Shown here one piece after another: positions 55,133-64,000 of a stretch of DNA of 64,000 bases. The notes under the pieces were generated by a model. That model was given only the letters and a program-made list of their open reading frames with translations. It did not search any database and was not told the origin of the DNA. The stretch covers positions 295,679,966 to 295,743,965 of the forward strand of contig CM057009.1 in the NCBI GenBank assembly GCA_029891345.1, read 5' to 3'. Numbering within the stretch: position 1 is the stretch's first letter; each line of letters starts with the position of its first letter. Both the position numbers and the translations under genes were made by a program. Origin of the DNA: Dryococelus australis. Taxonomy: Eukaryota; Arthropoda; Insecta; Phasmatodea; Phasmatidae.

Positions 55133-55400
55133 ACAGATGCGAGGCCGCCGGTGTCACCGCAACCTCCTGCCGCGCACGCCAGCAAAATGGCGTCACGACG
55201 GAGCGCCTTTTCGCTACTCGCAGTCGGTGTTAACTTACTTGCCAGCCTTCAGCCCGGCGAGTAGGGAATCTTTCCCAGCACGCGTCAGCCAATCAGACAC
55301 GAAGCCCGCTCCCAGAGCCACGCGCAGCCATTCAGAGAAAGGGCACGCTCACATCGAAAGGAACTGCCTCGCCATTGTGTATAGTACATTCGCGGTTCTA
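55133..55400 (+). repeat. Dispersed GC-richer repeat family T, copy 2
   Basis: Colinear with 31437-31740: ACAGATGCGA, CACGCCAGCAAAATGGCGTC, AACTTACTTGCCA, CTTTCCCAGCACGC and CAGCCAATCAGA. It follows element O directly. Confidence 0.6.
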
Positions 55401-55424
55401 CTTTCAAGGTATCCCTTTACTATA

Positions 55425-56365
55425 TCTTGAAAACAACACCAAAGGGGCAACTCACCGCTTTCGTACGTTCTCATGCTGATAATATTCAGCATGAAAACTG
55501 TTCCTTACTTGGCGTTGTTACGAGCACAACTATTTTCTCACTGTTTTTATTAATGATAATTAATAACTAAGTATTTTATTTTATAGATCAAATATAAGTA
55601 AAAGTTCAATTTAACAAAAAGGAAGATACTCTTACGATTTCATTCTTTTTTCATTTATTTATTAGCTCCATAATATCCCGTAATATCCCTAAAAGACTAG
55701 GGATATAGAAAACGTTAATACAATATACAATATAACTTACATCAAACTAAGTATACAATGAAATAACACTGTTACATAGATAATACATAAATACTTAATA
55801 ACTATAGGCGATTCATGGTAAAGTGAGCACTTTTAAAGGCCCTGCTAAATTTTTCTTTAAATCAGAGTACTGTTTTCCTGTCGCGTTTTAATATACACAC
55901 TGCCATGCGATTAATAAACACAGTGTATACATTCCACCACTCCCAAAAGTTAACGTCTAGAGCTGCAATAAAATATATTTATTATTGATTAATGCCTGTT
56001 GCAAGGGCCTTAAAAAGTGCTCATATTACCGTGAACAGCCTATAATACATAATTTACTAAAACATAAGAGGAATTAAAAGTTTAACAAATTGTAAAACAT
56101 AAGAATGAAGCCCATTCCATACTAAAATCTCATCTAGTAAGTAGAAGGCGTGTGCTTTTAGAAGAGATTTTAATTTTATTTGAAATAATGTAATAATATT
56201 TTAACTAAGATTTTTTAGGTTACATGGTAGTTTATTAAATAATAGTAATGTTAACACAAGTATAAAACGCTTGTGATGCACGGTATATTTAGGAAACGAC
56301 CAATTACGTTACACATGCAGTGATTTTTCAAATGTTTGATTCAAAAAGTTGTGAAGAACTCACTA
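55425..56365 (+). mobile_element. MITE family B copy 6, truncated and interrupted
   Basis: The first part (to about 55640) has AACACCAAAGGGGCAACTCA and CTGATAATATTCAGCATGAA. The last part (from about 56235) has TAACACAAGTATAAAACGCT and AAATGTTTGATTCAAAAAGT. The middle is a foreign AT-rich insertion starting with a T-rich tract (55645) and containing a short A MITE. Confidence 0.65.
55805..56042 (-). mobile_element. MITE family A (short form) copy 3
   Basis: A 238-bp element with TA flanks (55803-55804 and 56043-56044). TIRs are TAGGCGATTCATGGTAAAG and the inverse of TAGGCTGTTCACGGTAATAT. It is nested in the insertion that splits B copy 6, so three levels are present here. Confidence 0.82.
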
Positions 56366-56372
56366 GTACCTA

Positions 56373-56798
56373 TAGGCTGGTCACGGTAAAATGAACACTT
56401 TAGAAAGCCCTGCTTAAAATCTACTTGTATGCACGTTGTGTACTCTTCCGCCTTATGCAACATTGACATTGCCATGAGCCTCATCACTTTATTCGTGCGT
56501 CAGCCTAGTGAAATTGTGAAATTATTAGAAAAAGAAATATTTTTCGAATCTGCCCACTTTTACACTTCGATGCATTAAAAAAAAAACAGAAATGTAAATA
56601 AATAATTTAAGTTGTCACAAATGGTTACCTAACACATTTTATTCGACGTTAAGTTATGGGACTACTTTTTCCCTCCATCGTTACCCACTTTACAGGGCGC
56701 ATTTCACTCAGCGTGGCTGTTAAAATACATGCAGGTAGGATCAGTGATTATTTTCTAAAGTTGACTTCAGAAGTGCTCATTTGATCGCGAACAGCCTT
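56373..56798 (+). mobile_element. MITE family A (long form) copy 5
   Basis: TA flanks (56371-56372 and 56799-56800). Starts TAGGCTGGTCACGGTAAAAT and ends with the inverse of AAGGCTGTTCGCGATCAAA. Body as in copies 2 and 3. Confidence 0.85.
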
Positions 56799-56884
56799 TA
56801 TACTATATCTCGTGCCGGTACTGTGTCATATGGGAACTAGGGAACTAGTCAGTACAGAGCCCCCGGGTCTTTCAAACTTTGCTG

Positions 56885-57114
56885 TAGTCTGTTCGCGGCT
56901 TTTTCACGGTTTTTGAATTGAACTTTCCAAAAATAACCCAAGCATGAAGTATTTGATTGTTTCCTTGTATCACAAGTGTTTTAAACTTGTGTTAACATAA
57001 AAATACCTTATTTCCGTTTAAATTCAAATTTTTCTTATATTTTATACATAACTTATAATATTTTAATTGCTATAGCTTATATGAATAAAGACACGAAGAA
57101 TTAATTAGGCCTGT
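56885..57114 (-). mobile_element. MITE family B copy 7 (truncated)
   Basis: Starts TAGTCTGTTCGCGGCTTTTT, the inverse of the B right end, and continues through ACAAGTGTTTTAAACTTGTG and ATTTTATACATAACTTATAA. It is cut at 57115, where element I copy 2 begins. Confidence 0.7.
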
Positions 57115-57116
57115 TG

Positions 57117-57875
57117 CACTGAGAAAAGTGTTTTGTTGAATCAAACAAGACTTGTTTGGCGCAAACAAACCGTTTTTTTTTTGTATGGGGGCAATGAAAT
57201 ATTTTGTTGCTGAAGCCAAATTATTTCGTTGTTCTCATTTGGTTGCCCCAAACTGTAAGATTTGGTTGGTACAAATAAAGATTGGTTTGGCTCCACGTAA
57301 ATGAAGCAGGACCGATAGAAATTTTTTTACGAGTTCAGCGGAGTTTCGAACCTAGAACACCCGCGTCCAAGGGCTTCGCCTTATAAATCTCAGCTAACGT
57401 GACAACTGACGACAACGGGAAGTTTTTGAATAGATGTACTGCAAATGTTGGGCAACTTGTGCAAACAAATATTTCAAGTTTTACAACTTTACTTGCCAGT
57501 TTCTCGTTGCGTTGTTTTACGAATGTGTTTATACGAGTGTCGAGCATCACTAGATGCACTAACAAACATGGTTACTATCCTAATTGTCACAAAAAATAGA
57601 AACAAACTCTCGAGCTGTATTTCCTAACGAAGGCAGTCAAATGAGTGGTGAAACAAATATATTCAGTTGATTCAACAACATATTTAGTTGACAGTCTAAT
57701 ATATTTTTGGCATTACAAAAATATTTTCTTTATTCAAACGTATATTTTGTTAGACGAACGAATGTTATTTTGTTGCTTTTCAAATTTTGCTTGGTCAACA
57801 ATATATTTTGTTAGGGAAACTAAATATATATTTGGCCCTATACGAACAAATATTTTATTTGATTTTCTCTCAGTT
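57117..57875 (+). mobile_element. CACTG-TIR element, family I copy 2
   Basis: A 759-bp element with CACTGAGAAAAGTGTTTTG at the left and a nearly intact inverse TTTTCTCTCAGT at the right. Colinear with copy 1 (50094), including TTGTTTGGCGCAAACAAAC and CTAACGTGACAACTGACGA. The flanks TG and TC no longer match. Same central tRNA-like module on the minus strand. Confidence 0.8.
57335..57405 (-). ncRNA. tRNA-like module inside element I2
   Basis: On the minus strand TAGCTGAGATTTATAAGGCG (57377-57396) and GGTTCGAAACTCC (57340-57352), 44 bases apart from start to start. It is a diverged homologue of the I1 module, with both internal promoter boxes retained. Confidence 0.62.
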
Positions 57876-58010
57876 TCGTAATACCTAGTAAGAAGTAGTT
57901 TTTATTCAAGATATTACGCTGAGTGCGCACGAATGCGGTGCATTGGCCCTCTGGTGTAGTTCTCTAAGCTTTGATTGCATGAGGGGGAAGGAATATCCCG
58001 GAAGCAGAAT
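57876..58010. other. Short spacer, nothing recognised
   Basis: No repeat family or gene recognised between element I2 and the A fragment at 58011. Confidence 0.4.
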
Positions 58011-58057
58011 TTTAGCAGGGCTCCATAAAAGTTGGAATTAACCGTGAATGGTGTATA
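58011..58057 (-). mobile_element. MITE family A end fragment
   Basis: TTTAGCAGGGCTCCATAAAA and ACCGTGAATGGTGTATA correspond to one A terminus (TTAAGCAGGGC, then ACCGTGAACAGCCTATA). The rest is absent. Confidence 0.45.
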
Positions 58058-58218
58058 CCCTGAGATCATACAAGAGACTCGCCTCTGCCACGTGGCGGGT
58101 TTACTATCTCATCAAACCATGCGGGCCTTCTTGTGCTGATTCATAGCTGTGGGCTCACGCTCTAAAAGTAATTCAATGCGAATGGATGGTAATTAATTTT
58201 TGCGGAAGTACACATTTA

Positions 58219-58612
58219 TAGGTTGTTCACGGCAAAGAGAGCGCTTTTTTAAATAAACCTTTGAAAAAAAATCTCTGCCGGTTAACTACATTTACTCTAA
58301 CGGGCACTCTGTCGTGAAGGCTTGCAGTTCAGTTACCAGCGAATAAAGTATAACATTTATATTTCCTGACATTGTAATAAGTGTGTTATGTTTACATTAT
58401 TGAAAAATTAATTCGGTGTATTTATAAATGTTACAGAACGAGTTTCGATGTTAACATAATTCTATCTATTAACGATAACGTGTTAACTGGCTGACGCATG
58501 AATGACGTCATTACGCCCACAGCTACGTAAATTTTAGTTATGAAGGAAGAAAACAATATGAGTAGATCCTAAGTAGGATTTTCAAAATTGCTTCGATGAC
58601 GATGAGCGTCCT
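58219..58612 (-). mobile_element. MITE family A (long form) copy 6, diverged
   Basis: Starts TAGGTTGTTCACGGCAAAGA after TA. It keeps AACGGGCACTCTG, CAGTTACCAGCGAATAAAGT and GTAGATCCTAAGTAGGATTT. The right TIR is heavily mutated. Confidence 0.6.
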
Positions 58613-58671
58613 GTAACATAACGGCGTTCGAAATGACAGGTACAGAAACTGATTCCTGTACCTAGATAGTA

Positions 58672-59046
58672 AATGCTGTTGATGATCAAGTGAGCACTTT
58701 ATAAATTGACATTAGAAAAAAGTCACTGCCCCTGCATGCATATATTTTAATGTTCTCACTGAGTGATATTCGCCCAGTAAAGTTGGTAACGATGGATGGA
58801 ATGTAGTTCCATATCTTAACGTCGAATAAAAAGTGTTAGGGAACCATTTGTGATAATTTAAAAAGGATCTTTTTTTTTCACTTTCTGTTTTTTTAATGCA
58901 TCGAAGTGTAAAAATGAGCAGATTTGTAATGTATTTAATTCCTTAATAATTTTACAGTTTCGCTTCACCGACGCATGAATAAAGTGATGAGGCCCATGGC
59001 GCAATGTTCATTTTACATCAGACGAAAGAGTACACAACATGCATAC
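58672..59046 (-). mobile_element. MITE family A (long form) copy 7, right-truncated
   Basis: Has the GATCAAGTGAGCACTTTA end, CAGTAAAGTTGGTAACGATG and GTCGAATAAAAAGTGTTAGG, and stops at ACACAACATGCATACAA. There the GC-rich segment X begins, so the terminal ~50 bp are missing. Confidence 0.72.
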
Positions 59047-59980
59047 AATATACAATATTGTGGCTTGTTTTACACGGGGCTCTTAGCCGCGAGGCCTTAC
59101 CGCCACCATGGCCTACCAATAGGCGGGGGAGAGAATCACGGCCTCTCATCACAGGTAACCCTGTTTCATGCCTGCATTGACCAGATCCAAAGACCCAGCC
59201 TGATACACAGTCACATCAGAAGCCACCCTACCTCAAGGTTGTGGGACCCTCGCCCCCAGATACCAAGCGTGATGTCAGGCCAAGGTACTTACTATCCAAC
59301 TTCTAGTGTCTCTCCAGGGCACAGCCGGAGCAGATTGGCGCTCACCGCCCGTTCCTTCTTTCAAACCACGATCCTTCATTTCTACACTTTTGCGAGAATT
59401 AATTTTTTGTACCCGAATGGGAGCCAATTTTGTAAAATCCTCTTACAATTTTATGACAAATGGTTTTTATTATGTATTCTAATTTTCTCAACACAAAAAA
59501 ATTGAATAAATTTAAATAATTATTAAATAAACTAAATGTTAGTTAATTAATTAATTGGATAAAAGTATAGACTTTAGTTTTCGAGAAATTTTACTACATG
59601 ACAAAAACAATTTGTAACAAAATTGTGAGAGGATTTTACAATATCGGTTCCCGTTTGGGTACAAAAAATTATTCCTCGCAAAAGCTGTAGAAATGAAGGG
59701 TCGTGGCATTAAGAGGAGGAATCTCTCCGGACCTCCTCCAGCATACGGGGTTAACCACGGCCAGCACGAGTCCAACCCTTAGATCGGGCACCAGAGAGAA
59801 CCTCGGGTGGGGGCCAACCGATCGTCCCGTGCTTCCACATGGCACTTGTGGGTTATCGACGACCGACCGCATCACTGAAGCGAGGCAGGCGACCAGAGGC
59901 AGTCCCGTTAAACAGGGTGGTTGAGAACATTTCAAAGCCTCGCCGGGCATAAGCCTTGCACCCATTACAGGCCGGTCGCT
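59047..59980. repeat. GC-rich segment X with ~110-bp inverted arms
   Basis: The arms 59364-59478 and 59584-59707 are inverted copies (GATCCTTCATTTCTACACTT / inverse of ..TGTAGAAATGAAGGGTCGTG, and TTTTTTGTACCCGAATGGG / inverse of CCCGTTTGGGTACAAAAAA), with AT-rich DNA between them. Outside the arms the DNA is GC-rich. Similar GC-rich DNA continues at 60342-60480 beyond an A MITE. The long frames here (up to 176 codons) are by-products of this structure. Confidence 0.6.
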
Positions 59981-59981
59981 A

Positions 59982-60339
59982 TTGGCTATTCACGATAAAG
60001 TGAGCACTTTTGAAATCAACCTTTGAAAAAGTCACTGCTCCTACCTGCATATATTTTAACGGGTGCACTGAGACGCATGCGCCCAGTAACGTTCGCAACG
60101 ACGGATGGAAAGTAGTTCCATTTCTTAACGGTGAATAAAAAGTGTCAGGTAAAAATTACCAGATTTATAAAAAAAAATTTTTTCCAATAATTCCACAGTT
60201 TCTCCTGACCGACGGAATACTAAAGTTATGAGGCCCATGGCAATGTTAATTTTACATAAGGCGGAGGAACACACAGCGTGTATACAAGTAGATCTTAAGC
60301 AGGGCTTTCAAAAGTGCTCATTTTACCGTGAACAGCCTT
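59982..60339 (-). mobile_element. MITE family A (long form) copy 8
   Basis: TA flanks (59980-59981 and 60340-60341). Ends are TTGGCTATTCACGATAAAGT and ACCGTGAACAGCCTT. An internal deletion makes it shorter (358 bp). It is inserted into the GC-rich segment X. Confidence 0.82.
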
Positions 60340-60835
60340 TAGCAACCCGGCCCCGGTGGGCCACCTCCCGGCGTGGGAAGATTCGCCATAGTCCAGAGCG
60401 GCCAATTCACCCGATGTCGCGGTTCACCGGCGATGCAATCAACGGAAAAAGCAGCCCGCGCTCTGATAACGGAGGATAGATATCATCATTAGACATGATG
60501 GTTTATCACGGGAAAAGTTGACTGTTTGCTCGGATTCGACGCACTGTACATATTTCCGACAGTTTTCTTTTCTTATTGGCCGTCATGCATTAATGAAACT
60601 ACTATCTTATTTAACTGGGCCAATGAGGATTCTGATACTCTAAAGCAGAACCTTTGTGATTGGCGTGCAAATAACTTAGCCGAGTCTAAACCTTGGTCAT
60701 CCAATCATAAAAGGATAAACTAGCTATAGTGTAATCGATTATATATTGGCTCAAACAATTTTCGCAATATTCCATCATCTCTAATCATCATCTATAATAT
60801 ATGCCTCCGTGTTTTCGTCACTGCATCCAGACCAT

Positions 60836-60896
60836 GCATACAAGCAGGTTTTAAACAGGGCTCTCATACGTGCTCATTTTACCGTGAACATACTTT
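60836..60896 (-). mobile_element. MITE family A end fragment
   Basis: GCATACAAGCAGGTTTTAAA then CAGGGCTCTCATACGTGCTC and ATTTTACCGTGAACATACTT form one A terminus only. Confidence 0.6.
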
Positions 60897-62939
60897 AAAA
60901 ATGCTAAGGTTAGATCTAAAACAGATTGGAGGCAGGTAAGGAAAGATGGAAGAATAATTAATAGCAATCCAGATTACGTTTAAAAGAGTGACTGCAGAAA
61001 GTGAAAAAAACAAATCCGTTTAGAGTTTTAATTTTCAGGCCCATCTCATCTGCTTGTTTTCACTTCCGCCTCCCCAAAAGATACAAAAATACGATGTAAA
61101 TATGATGCGAAATAATAACTTGCAAACAGAAAACAAACATATGACGGGGAATACGTAAGTTGTAAATTGACAATACCCCAATTACTTTTAAACATTACAA
61201 ATTGGTATAAAAATTTACGGGTTTTCATAAAAATGTGCCTTTAAAATAATACAAATATACAAAATAGTTAACTGGCACAAATTCCCCAATAAATTACCAA
61301 TACGATTTACATTTCTCACAGTAGTTATATTTTTCAAAGGTTAATTTCAAAAGTACTAAATGAACCCTAAACAAAATATAGTATACAGTAAAGTTTGCAC
61401 TAAATGTATAAACGATTTATCAGTTGTTATAAATTAATGTCCAAGAAACACAAAAGGGAATATATGAACAATTATTTTATTATAACGGAACCGCAATTTT
61501 CTTGAATTATTTAATCAGCACGCAATACGTCACAGTATACTATTCTGGAGTCAGTATTGTTTGTTCACTGTCTTCTGCCACAGTGAGCAGTCTTTGTACT
61601 GTGTTTTTTTGACTCGCTCACACTGTTGCTTCCGGTTAATTGCCAGTTAGCTGTCACACAGGTTGTGTCTTAAAGAACTTTCTTATTTAAATAATAAAAA
61701 GAAATAGAACGAGATTATATTTGCTCGGAGCTCCCAATGAATGGATTCGGGAAGGTTACGGGGTCTCTGCGGACAATTGCATGCGTTCAAGACAAGAAGA
61801 AATTTGTTTCCTGTGCATATCAAACAACGCAGGATCCGCGGTTCTGCTCGTGTCTGTAGTATTTCCAGTTACCACATCCTTTTGCCACACTATAAATTGG
61901 TCACTCTCAGAACAACAGACAAGATTTTTCATGGCTTGCCGTTACGCAAGATGTGTGGCGAGTTGATTGTGGCTGAAATTGTGTCCTACTTGCATGTGGA
62001 ACTGAAATTCAAAGCTTTCATATTAGTCACAGCCCTTCTCAAAACACTTATGTAGTAATATTTATATCATGGTTATTAACATTATGGTTATATATTAACA
62101 AATAAAAAATTTTAAAATATAACATTCTAAAGATAATATTTTAATATATGTTAAGCTCACAATAATAAAGGAACGTTTCCAACGGATCGAAAAACGCTGT
62201 GAGACAGGGCTCGTGTCGTTAATTAACACACCCTAGACGACATATTTTAAAGAGGCAAAACTAAACAGTTTCTAAATAAAATCTTATGTTAACTATCAAA
62301 ATTTTCCTGCAAATTTTCAAATACTTTTAGGTGTCAACATGTTTGTGATGCCGTATGGCACATGATTTCAGCTTGTCTCGTCCAACATCAACACAGCTGA
62401 AAGAACAACCAAAAATTCTTAAGTGCCTAATGCTTAGAAGTATTCGTTTATAGCTGAAAAAGTTCCGTGTGGCTGTACAACAAGATGTTTCCCCATTTTA
62501 CCGCAACAATTGGGATTCCGGTGTGATTAATCAACACCCATTTAGGCAGCTTGAAATATACGTAGGGACACATTATTTCCACAGAAAGTGTCTGCTGTGT
62601 GCATCCGCGCTGATTTCCAACGGTTACCACGCTGTCTCCCTTTGCGAGAGCACACACGCTCTCTTGACAATACCAATCAAATTTATAGTTTGACACAAAT
62701 CGTCCGAGATTCCAGGGAAGAAGCCTGATACACGTAGCAGTAAAAAAAAAAATTAATCATGAGAGACGAGCAGAGTTACAATGTTCTTAAATAAAGACAG
62801 ACCGGGAATCTCCAAGACAAATGATATATTCTCTAAGTATGCATGATCGAAACATTCACTTAGCAAGTCACTACAATGTCTTGAGAAGGAGATTGAAAAT
62901 ATTTTCCGTGGTATATTGCAACCCGAACGTCACTTGGGT
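60897..62939. other. Intergenic DNA, nothing recognised
   Basis: AT-rich. Frames of 104 codons (61741-62055) and 74-82 codons (62448-62696, both strands) show no known motif. No repeat family of this window continues here, so this is the longest repeat-poor stretch. Confidence 0.45.
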
Positions 62940-63110
62940 AGGGAAAGAATGTTTTCGCGAAAAAATTCCCGCGTAGGATAGAACTCTGTTTCCAGTTTGC
63001 ACACCAGTGGCATTCCTTTTGTTTGGTTGGTGGCCATGGGTTCTTATTTGCCTGGGCCTAATAATTTCATGCTCGGTCATTCCGCGCTATAAAACGGCAC
63101 TAAGCTAGAC
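62940..63110. mobile_element. F/C-type MITE end fragment
   Basis: AGGGAAAGAATGTTTTCGCG then AAAAAATTCCCGCGTAGG has the CGCGAAAA core of C/E/F ends, but neither a second end nor a family body is recognised. Confidence 0.3.
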
Positions 63111-63139
63111 TCAAAAATACTCTGTTATCTCGAGCAGGT

Positions 63140-63325
63140 GTCACTTGTACATTATCTGCTGCCGCAGTCAGATCTCATTCTCATGTTCAGCTCGCACACA
63201 CGGAATTACGTCACCTGAGTGCTCAATATGTACTACTGGTTCACACTTCTCCAGGCCGTGTCTGATGAGCGGAGGTACGTACAATGACATATGTGAAACT
63301 GACATACACTTGTGTCACACCTAAC
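63140..63325 (+). repeat. Dispersed repeat family H copy 3
   Basis: Colinear with 4160-4345 (TCATTCTCATGTTCAGCTCG, CTTCTCCAGGCCGTGTCTGA, GTGTCACACCTAACATGTTA). Confidence 0.62.
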
Positions 63326-63581
63326 ATGTTACCAAATTATTGTGCGTAATACGAATAATTGGGTTACTCCAAATGAATTTATAAAATTTGCCGGCAGGCA
63401 GTGTTAATTGAAATTATTCAATCCCAAAATTGGACCTCGGATGTAACGTTTTGAAATGCAAGCAGCCTTTGAATATGTATTGGAAAATCTTATGTTGTTA
63501 GTAATAAAGAAAAAAATGAAGTTATAATGGCAACCGGGCACTTGGAACTGTAAGTGCAGGGGTTGCCAAAGTCACACTTGT

Positions 63582-63596
63582 GGGGGGGGGGGGGGG
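63582..63596 (+). repeat. Poly(G) tract
   Basis: An uninterrupted run of 15 G, one of several long G runs in the window. Confidence 0.95.
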
Positions 63597-63637
63597 AACA
63601 TAAAATGTAATCAAAAGAGCTTAACACAGACCGCCTG

Positions 63638-64000
63638 CACTCCAAATCTGAAACAGTGAGAATTTCACTGTTTCAGTCAGTCAAACGTATCTGACTGAAT
63701 CAGCAGTCACTTCGAAACTGATATATCAGTTTTAAAAAATGCCAGATTTCCTACACTTATTGATCCAGTGACATTTTCCACTGATATATCAGTCTTTTTT
63801 TTTTCACTGTTTTCTCAGTGGTTTATTTTTCACTGGTGGATCAGTTAAACAGCGTGTAAAAATGGCAGTTAAACAAAGTGTATCATGATAAATAACAACG
63901 AATAAGCTAATAAAACCAATACAAAATATTTTCCAAAAAGTGTTTCCTCTTTCAAAACGCCACTTTTACGAGGTAATATCAACATTCAGCCTTCCATTCC
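63638..64000 (+). mobile_element. CACT-TIR element, family K copy 2 (runs off the window)
   Basis: Starts CACTCCAAATCTGAAACAGT and is dense in TTTCAGT/ACTGAAAC, CACTGATATATCAGT and GAATCAGCAGTCA motifs, the vocabulary of 38429-38691. Its right end and any internal tRNA-like module lie beyond the window. Confidence 0.5.

Noticed and set aside
58975..59505. The longest open frame in the window (176 codons, plus strand)
   Set aside because: It runs from an A MITE into the inverted-repeat segment X. The end of its translation is mirrored by the minus-strand frame in the opposite arm, so it reflects repeat structure and not a gene.
61741..62055. A 104-codon frame in the repeat-poor region, considered as a transposase C-terminus
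   Set aside because: No conserved Cys/His pattern or catalytic motif could be matched in any frame.
1..64000. CRISPR array, operons, phage or bacterial content
   Set aside because: Repeats are dispersed eukaryotic transposons. There are no short regular repeat-spacer units and no compact gene strings.

Overview
This is a eukaryotic, AT-rich and gene-poor stretch. I find no gene that is clearly functional and no bacterial or organellar architecture: no operons, no Shine-Dalgarno starts, and long open frames only by chance or inside transposon relics. Many small TIR elements, several tRNA-derived SINE families, a Penelope-like relic, Tc1- and mariner-like relics, a helentron-type element and hAT-like ends together suggest an arthropod, most likely an insect. 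One SINE tail (19742-19958 and 25183-25385) resembles, from memory, a family seen in orthopteroid (polyneopteran) insects, but the sequence alone does not fix the order.

Layout. 1-7.1 kb: small TIR elements, a SINE, a candidate LTR with TATA box and poly(A) signal (3404-4086), a 5S-rRNA-like segment (4388-4462) and a CACTG-ended element with an internal tRNA-like module (4553-5439). 7.1-9.8 kb: Penelope-like relic with a decayed GIY-YIG domain, then a decayed Tc1-type transposase. 11.15-13.6 kb: mariner-like transposase relic whose HTH region is amplified five times as a 201-bp (67-codon) tandem unit; it is split by a 749-bp long-inverted-repeat element with a TA target duplication and followed by a foldback element. 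14-26 kb: a diverged tandem duplication, MITEs, three SINE insertions and a three-level nest (helentron-like inside MITE C inside MITE B). 26.9-30.2 kb: second copy of the long-inverted-repeat element and a hAT-like element nested in MITE B. 30-46.6 kb: more MITEs and SINEs, plus a TIR element with a tRNA-like module (35031-35936) and its relative at 43235-43969. 47-49.8 kb: degenerate tandem array with a repeat distance near 260-295 bp. 50-58 kb: three copies of one CACTG-TIR element with tRNA-like modules, a 1.4-kb element with two such modules nested in a TTAA-flanked element, and a cluster of A/B MITEs. 58-64 kb: more A MITEs, a GC-rich inverted-repeat segment, unremarkable AT-rich DNA, and the start of another CACT-ended element at the right edge.

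Main outcome. Seven TIR elements of about 735-1440 bp (two J, three I, one L, one N) each carry internal tRNA-like sequence with A-box and B-box motifs, often at true tRNA spacing. Their TIRs mostly begin CACT and most have matching 2-bp flanks (TA or CA). I cannot match this combination to a named superfamily, and it is the best candidate here for something undescribed. Family letters (A, B, C and so on) are my own labels. Boundaries are exact only where a target duplication is stated.
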